Positions 60,155-64,000 of a stretch of DNA of 64,000 nucleotides are shown here, piece by piece. The stretch covers positions 3,565,501-3,629,500 of the forward strand of contig NZ_CP049744.1 in assembly GCF_000760935.2 (NCBI RefSeq), in the 5' to 3' direction. The notes beneath the pieces were generated by a model, which worked only from the letters and a program-made list of their open reading frames with translations, was not told the DNA's origin and searched no databases. Numbering within the stretch: the stretch's first letter is position 1; every line of letters begins with the position of its first letter. The position numbers and the translations under genes were made by a program. This stretch comes from Rhodococcoides fascians A25f (lineage in GTDB: Bacteria > Actinomycetota > Actinomycetes > Mycobacteriales > Mycobacteriaceae).

Positions 60155-61723
60155 TTATGCCGCTCCCGTGGCCGACGACCGAGGGATGGATTGCAGAGCG
60201 AGGTAGACGTCCAGTCTGTCCTCAGTGGAGCCCAGGTCGCGGCCGAGTAGTTCCTCGACCCGCTTGATTCGATACCGGACGGTGTTGAGGTGCACATGCA
60301 ACGAGTCGGCGGTTCGGTTCCACGATCCGCCGGTGGCAAGAAACTCACGAAGTGTGTCGACCAGACCGGCGTCGGCGCGCCGGTCGTAGTCGAGCAGGGG
60401 CGCCAGAACATGCTCGACGAAAGATCGACGCACGTCGTCGGGCAGTGCCGACAGCATCGACACCGCCGAGGTCAGCTGCGCACCGGTGGTGACAGTGACG
60501 GGGCCGGTCCCCTGCCTGCTCATGTCGAGGGCGTGCCGGGCCGAACGCAGCGCGCCGTCGATGGTGAGACCGGTGGCCTCCGAGCTGACGCCCACGAGCA
60601 GGCGGCTGCGCCCGATGCCGGAACCCAAGCGGGACAATCGGGTTCGGAGGGTCTGCGCGATGTACGGATCCTCGGTGTTCACGATCGCGACGATGTCGCC
60701 GTGTGTGCTGGCACCGACGCAGCCGCCGCCGAAGGAGGTCAGAGTGTCGCTGAGCACTGTCCGCAACATCTCGCGCAGATCGACTTTGCCGCTGTGCACG
60801 ATTCTGATGACGACCAGCGGACGGTCCGGATCGACGGCTGCCTGCCGCAGCCGAGTCAACGCCTCGGGCCTGCTGCTGTCGGCTTCGATCAATGCCACTG
60901 CCTGGTCTGCTATTTCGCGCCGGACCAGCCGTCCTTCCTCGCGTCGAGCACGATCGAGGGCGGCGATGGCTGCCAGCTGACCGAACGCGTCGGAGATCGC
61001 GGGAAGGAACGTGTCCATGTCTCCCGCCACCGCGAGGAACCACCGCGTGGTTCTCTGCGCGAGCGACGGGCCGATCCCGAAGATGCTGTACGGCTCGCCG
61101 TCGCTGAGAGTCGTTGTCGTGGGTAGTCTTTCGGAGGACAGCGCGGCGTGTGTCAACGTGTCGACGTCGGCATCGGAGAACGCGACGACCTCGGCCACCA
61201 GCCGGCGCCCGGTAGCGGTGAAGATCAGGCATGCCATTCCAGTTTCCCTGGAGGTGTGCAGGGCCAGCTCGTCGAGGGCCCTACCGTCTGCGACCGCGGT
61301 GAGCAGTTGGCGGTGCCGAACGAGGGAGCTGTTGAGCGACGCGATTCGATCACCGGTGACTCGCCCGACGAGGAACTCGGTGACCTCGCCGAACGAGACA
61401 TTGTCGGGTACGGCGAGCAAGGGCAGTCCGTGCCGCTCGCATGCGTCGATCAGATCCCGCGGGATGTGGCCGAGCAATCCCTCCCCCGCCGCCAACGCCG
61501 AGGCCCCGGATTCTGCGACAGCCCGGACGAACACCTCGCTGTCGGCCGGCGTACGACGCCACACGAGGCCGGTGATGACCAACTCACCGCCGGCGATGTA
61601 ACGCGACGGATCCGGCAGATCGGTGGTGTAGGTCCACCGCAACGTGCGCCCGAGAGCGTCCGGGTCGGAGGTGAGCAATCGGATGCAGAGCCCTGTGGCG
61701 TCGAGCAAGTCCTTGACCAGCAC
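60155..61723 (-). CDS. PucR-family transcriptional regulator
   Basis: 522-residue regulator with an N-terminal PucR-type domain (VLVKDLLDATGLCIRLL, then LRWTYTTDLPDPSRYIAGGEL, residues 1-120) and a C-terminal helix-turn-helix (LREFLATGGSWNRTADSLHV, then LNTVRYRIKRVEELLGRDL) as in Bacillus PucR. GTG at 61723 has GGGAGGG five bases upstream. Predicted to control the purine catabolism operon(s); divergent from the xanthine-dehydrogenase-type genes. The effector may be allantoin or urate (inference). Confidence 0.9.
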   Translation of the reverse strand: MLVKDLLDATGLCIRLLTSDPDALGRTLRWTYTTDLPDPSRYIAGGELVITGLVWRRTPADSEVFVRAVAESGASALAAGEGLLGHIPRDLIDACERHGLPLLAVPDNVSFGEVTEFLVGRVTGDRIASLNSSLVRHRQLLTAVADGRALDELALHTSRETGMACLIFTATGRRLVAEVVAFSDADVDTLTHAALSSERLPTTTTLSDGEPYSIFGIGPSLAQRTTRWFLAVAGDMDTFLPAISDAFGQLAAIAALDRARREEGRLVRREIADQAVALIEADSSRPEALTRLRQAAVDPDRPLVVIRIVHSGKVDLREMLRTVLSDTLTSFGGGCVGASTHGDIVAIVNTEDPYIAQTLRTRLSRLGSGIGRSRLLVGVSSEATGLTIDGALRSARHALDMSRQGTGPVTVTTGAQLTSAVSMLSALPDDVRRSFVEHVLAPLLDYDRRADAGLVDTLREFLATGGSWNRTADSLHVHLNTVRYRIKRVEELLGRDLGSTEDRLDVYLALQSIPRSSATGAA

Positions 61724-61922
61724 TGTTGCCCTCCCCCGGCTCGGCATTGCTGCGCTCGTTCGAGGCAACAGTAGGTGTGTGTTGTTTCCGCCGAGTTTCG
61801 GACGGATCGCCGGACCACCGCAGATCGGTAACAGAAACTCACTAGAGTTCGAGGTGACACATCGGGTGGTGGACCTGCCGGCGCGGTGGACACTCCCGGC
61901 GAGGATGAGGTGAACGAAGACC

Positions 61923-62735
61923 ATGGATCTCGGCACTGTCGACAACATTCTGCTTCCCAGCTCCCGCGCGGATCTGCCGCCGGGGCGCAAGGACACCGCA
62001 GTGCTCGCAGGTGGTACCTGGCTGTTCTCCGAGAAGCAGGATCATCTGAGCACCCTCGTCGATGTCACCGCCTTGGGCTGGGAGCCGTTGACGGTCACCG
62101 AGGCCGGACTCGAGATCGCCGCCACGTGCACGATCGAGACGCTGGCTCGATTCGAATCGCCTTGGCCTGCCGCCGCACTGTTTCCTCGCTGTGCCGCAGC
62201 ACTGTTGGCCTCGTTCAAGATCTGGAAGACCGCCACCGTCGGTGGCAACATCGCTTTGGCCCTACCTGCCGGTGCGATGATCTCGGTCACCGCAGCTCTC
62301 GACGGCATCGGGCAGGTGTGGTCGGCAGACGGTCCCGAACACGACTACGACATCGCGATCGACGAATTGATCACCGGGCCGCATACCAATGCCCTTCGTC
62401 CTGGAGATGTGTTGCGCAGCATTGCGATTCCACGGCATGCACTCGAGGCGAGGACCGCGATGCGCAAGCTCGCACTGTCACCGCTCGGCCGGTCGGCCGC
62501 GGTGGTGATCGGCCGAGTCGACGCCGGCGGCACGTTCGTGCTGACGGTCAGCGCATCGACCGTCCGCCCGTTCGTACTTCGCTTCCCGGCTCCGCCGACG
62601 TCCGACGAACTCGACGACGCGCTGGCCGAGACGATCCGCCCCGAGCACTGGTACGACGACCCCCACGGTGCGCCGGACTGGCGTCGACACATCAGTTGTA
62701 CTGCAGCCCAGCAGATTCGCGAGGAGTTGTCATGA
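61923..62735 (+). CDS. FAD-binding subunit of molybdenum hydroxylase (xanthine dehydrogenase type)
   Basis: 270-residue FAD-binding protein of the xanthine dehydrogenase middle-subunit family. It has the FAD-binding loop LAGGTWLFSEKQDHLSTLVDVT and KTATVGGNIALALPAGAM, matching the TxGGNxA motif, plus a CO-dehydrogenase flavoprotein C-terminal part ending at EELS. ATG at 61923. The stop overlaps the next gene (ATGA), so the two are one operon. Confidence 0.9.
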   Translation: MDLGTVDNILLPSSRADLPPGRKDTAVLAGGTWLFSEKQDHLSTLVDVTALGWEPLTVTEAGLEIAATCTIETLARFESPWPAAALFPRCAAALLASFKIWKTATVGGNIALALPAGAMISVTAALDGIGQVWSADGPEHDYDIAIDELITGPHTNALRPGDVLRSIAIPRHALEARTAMRKLALSPLGRSAAVVIGRVDAGGTFVLTVSASTVRPFVLRFPAPPTSDELDDALAETIRPEHWYDDPHGAPDWRRHISCTAAQQIREELS

Positions 62736-64000
62736 TCGTCGACATCAACGGTGTACCGACCGACGTCAGCCCGCGGCCGGGCCAGTGCCTACGAACCATG
62801 CTGCGCGAGCACGAACATTTCGAGGTGAAGAAAGGCTGCGACGCAGGCGATTGCGGAGCATGTTCGGTTCTCGTCGACGGTGAGCCGGTGCATTCGTGCA
62901 TCTTCCCCGCATTCCGCGCCGAGAACCGATCCGTGACCACCGTTTCCGGGCTCGGCACCCCGGACGACCTGCATCCAATGCAGAGCCGCTTCGTCGAAGC
63001 CGCCGGCTTCCAGTGTGGTTTCTGCACGGCAGGAATGGTCGTCACCGCATCGACCCTGACCGAGAACGACATGGACGAACTCCCCGAGCGACTGAAGGGA
63101 AATCTGTGTCGCTGCACCGGGTACCGGGCGATAGCCGACGCAGTCTGTGGTGTGGTGAACACCGAGAAAGCCGTCGACGGACCGGCCTGCGGGCGGTCCG
63201 TCGCTGCGCCGGCCAGCACCCGGATCGTCACCGGAACCGAGCCTTACACCCTCGATCACTCACCCCAGGGGCTCCTGCACGCCACGGTGCTCGGCAGCCC
63301 CCATGCGCATGCGCGCATCGTCGCCATCGACGTCACTGCCGCGGAGCGGGTGCCAGGGGTTGTGCTTGTGCTCACCGCGAAAGACAGCCCCACGACCGCA
63401 TTTTCGACGGCACGCCACGATCGACGCGTCGACGATCCCGACGACACCCACGTGCTCGACACCGTCGTGCGCTTCATCGGCCAGCGGGTAGCGATCGTGG
63501 TCGCAGATTCGGTCGCTGCCGCGGAGGAAGGGTGCCGCGCCCTCGCCGTCGAGTACGACGTGCTGCCCGCAGTGTTCGATCCCGAATCCGCGCTCGAACC
63601 CGGTGCGCCGAAGATCCACGGCGACAAGGATGCGACGGCTCGCATTGCGGATCCGTCACGAAATCTGGTGGCAGAGTTGCACGGTAGCACCGGGGACGTC
63701 GATGCCGCGGTCCGTGATGCGGCGGCGGTGATCACCGGGCGGTGGACGACGCAGCGGGTACAACACGTGCACCTGGAGACCCACGGCACCATCGGCTGGC
63801 TGGACGAGACCGGAAGGTTGAATCTGCGCACCAGCACCCAGGTTCCCTTTCTGGTACGCGACGAGATCTGCCAGATCTTCGGCCTTCCGCGCGATCGGGT
63901 GCGGGTGTTCACCGCCCGTGTCGGCGGTGGCTTCGGCGGCAAGCAGGAGTTGCTGACCGAGGACGTCGTGGCGCTGGCCGTGCTCCGCACCGGTCGCCCC
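62732..64000 (+). CDS. Xanthine-dehydrogenase-type protein: 2Fe-2S plus molybdopterin subunit fused, 3' truncated
   Basis: 423 residues shown, running off the right edge. An N-terminal 2Fe-2S ferredoxin domain has Cys36, Cys41, Cys44 and Cys56 (KKGCDAGDCGACSVL), then the second cluster ligands Cys95, Cys98, Cys126 and Cys128 (FQCGFCTAGM, LCRCTGY). From about residue 160 the molybdopterin-binding domain begins (HSPQGLLHATVLGSPHAHARI), with RVGGGFGGKQE as the Mo-pyranopterin site near residue 395. The iron-sulfur and molybdenum parts are thus one chain, and the FAD domain is the separate gene before it. Overlaps that gene (ATGA). Confidence 0.93.
   Translation, partial: MIVDINGVPTDVSPRPGQCLRTMLREHEHFEVKKGCDAGDCGACSVLVDGEPVHSCIFPAFRAENRSVTTVSGLGTPDDLHPMQSRFVEAAGFQCGFCTAGMVVTASTLTENDMDELPERLKGNLCRCTGYRAIADAVCGVVNTEKAVDGPACGRSVAAPASTRIVTGTEPYTLDHSPQGLLHATVLGSPHAHARIVAIDVTAAERVPGVVLVLTAKDSPTTAFSTARHDRRVDDPDDTHVLDTVVRFIGQRVAIVVADSVAAAEEGCRALAVEYDVLPAVFDPESALEPGAPKIHGDKDATARIADPSRNLVAELHGSTGDVDAAVRDAAAVITGRWTTQRVQHVHLETHGTIGWLDETGRLNLRTSTQVPFLVRDEICQIFGLPRDRVRVFTARVGGGFGGKQELLTEDVVALAVLRTGRP

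Overview
This is high-GC actinobacterial DNA. The gene order secA - hpf - comF - lpqB - mtrBA - tmk - ahcY - alkB - manA - manB - whiB2 - fbiAB - manC - wbbL - rmlD - LCP - purEK - gtrA - birA - accD5 - accE5 - maf - sseA - sufE - accA3 follows, from memory, the Mycobacterium tuberculosis Rv3240c-Rv3285 block. Arabinogalactan linker genes (wbbL, rmlD, LCP ligase), coenzyme F420 genes, a WhiB2 regulator and a solitary alkB point to a mycolic-acid-containing Nocardiaceae, most likely Rhodococcus. Many genes start at GTG or TTG, overlap by 4 bases (ATGA/GTGA), or begin 6-8 nt downstream of a TANNNT box with no Shine-Dalgarno (leaderless).

Layout. 0-9.8 kb: truncated secA, ribosome hibernation factor, ComF-like protein, the MtrAB-LpqB envelope signalling operon, tmk and ahcY, all on the minus strand. 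9.9-12.8 kb: alkane monooxygenase and an amino-acid permease. 13-27.5 kb: mannose activation (manA, manB, manC), a SIS-domain protein, WhiB2, F420 assembly (fbiA, fbiB), a Nudix protein, rhamnosyl-linker genes (wbbL, rmlD), an LCP ligase and a TIGR03089 protein. 27.5-34 kb: a small HExxH protein coupled to purE/purK, GtrA, a two-component system, a PH-domain membrane protein and birA. 34-51 kb: the acyl-CoA carboxylase genes accD5-accE5-maf and sseA-sufE-accA3. Between and among them sits an accessory set of six condensation/PapA-superfamily acyltransferases, one GT1 glycosyltransferase and a flavodoxin. 51-55 kb: small enzymes (DUF1707, HAD, P-loop kinase, DUF2306, methyltransferase, VOC, serine hydrolase). 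55-64 kb: a purine-degradation island: MobA-like transferase, NCS2 permease fused to a UraD-like domain, UraD, HIU hydrolase, uricase, DUF2461, PucR-type regulator and xanthine-dehydrogenase-type subunits. The last gene runs off the right edge.

How it works together. Nucleotide sugars (GDP-mannose, dTDP-rhamnose) and the LCP ligase feed cell-wall polymer assembly, and MtrAB-LpqB monitors the envelope. AccA3 is the shared biotinylated alpha subunit for AccD5/AccE5, and BirA attaches its biotin. The acyltransferase/glycosyltransferase set between them looks like an uncharacterised acylated-glycolipid pathway (inference) and is the most interesting part of the window. The right end is a purine-to-allantoin pathway with its own uptake, cofactor and regulatory genes; its permease carries a C-terminal UraD-like domain in which the expected catalytic histidine is a tyrosine.
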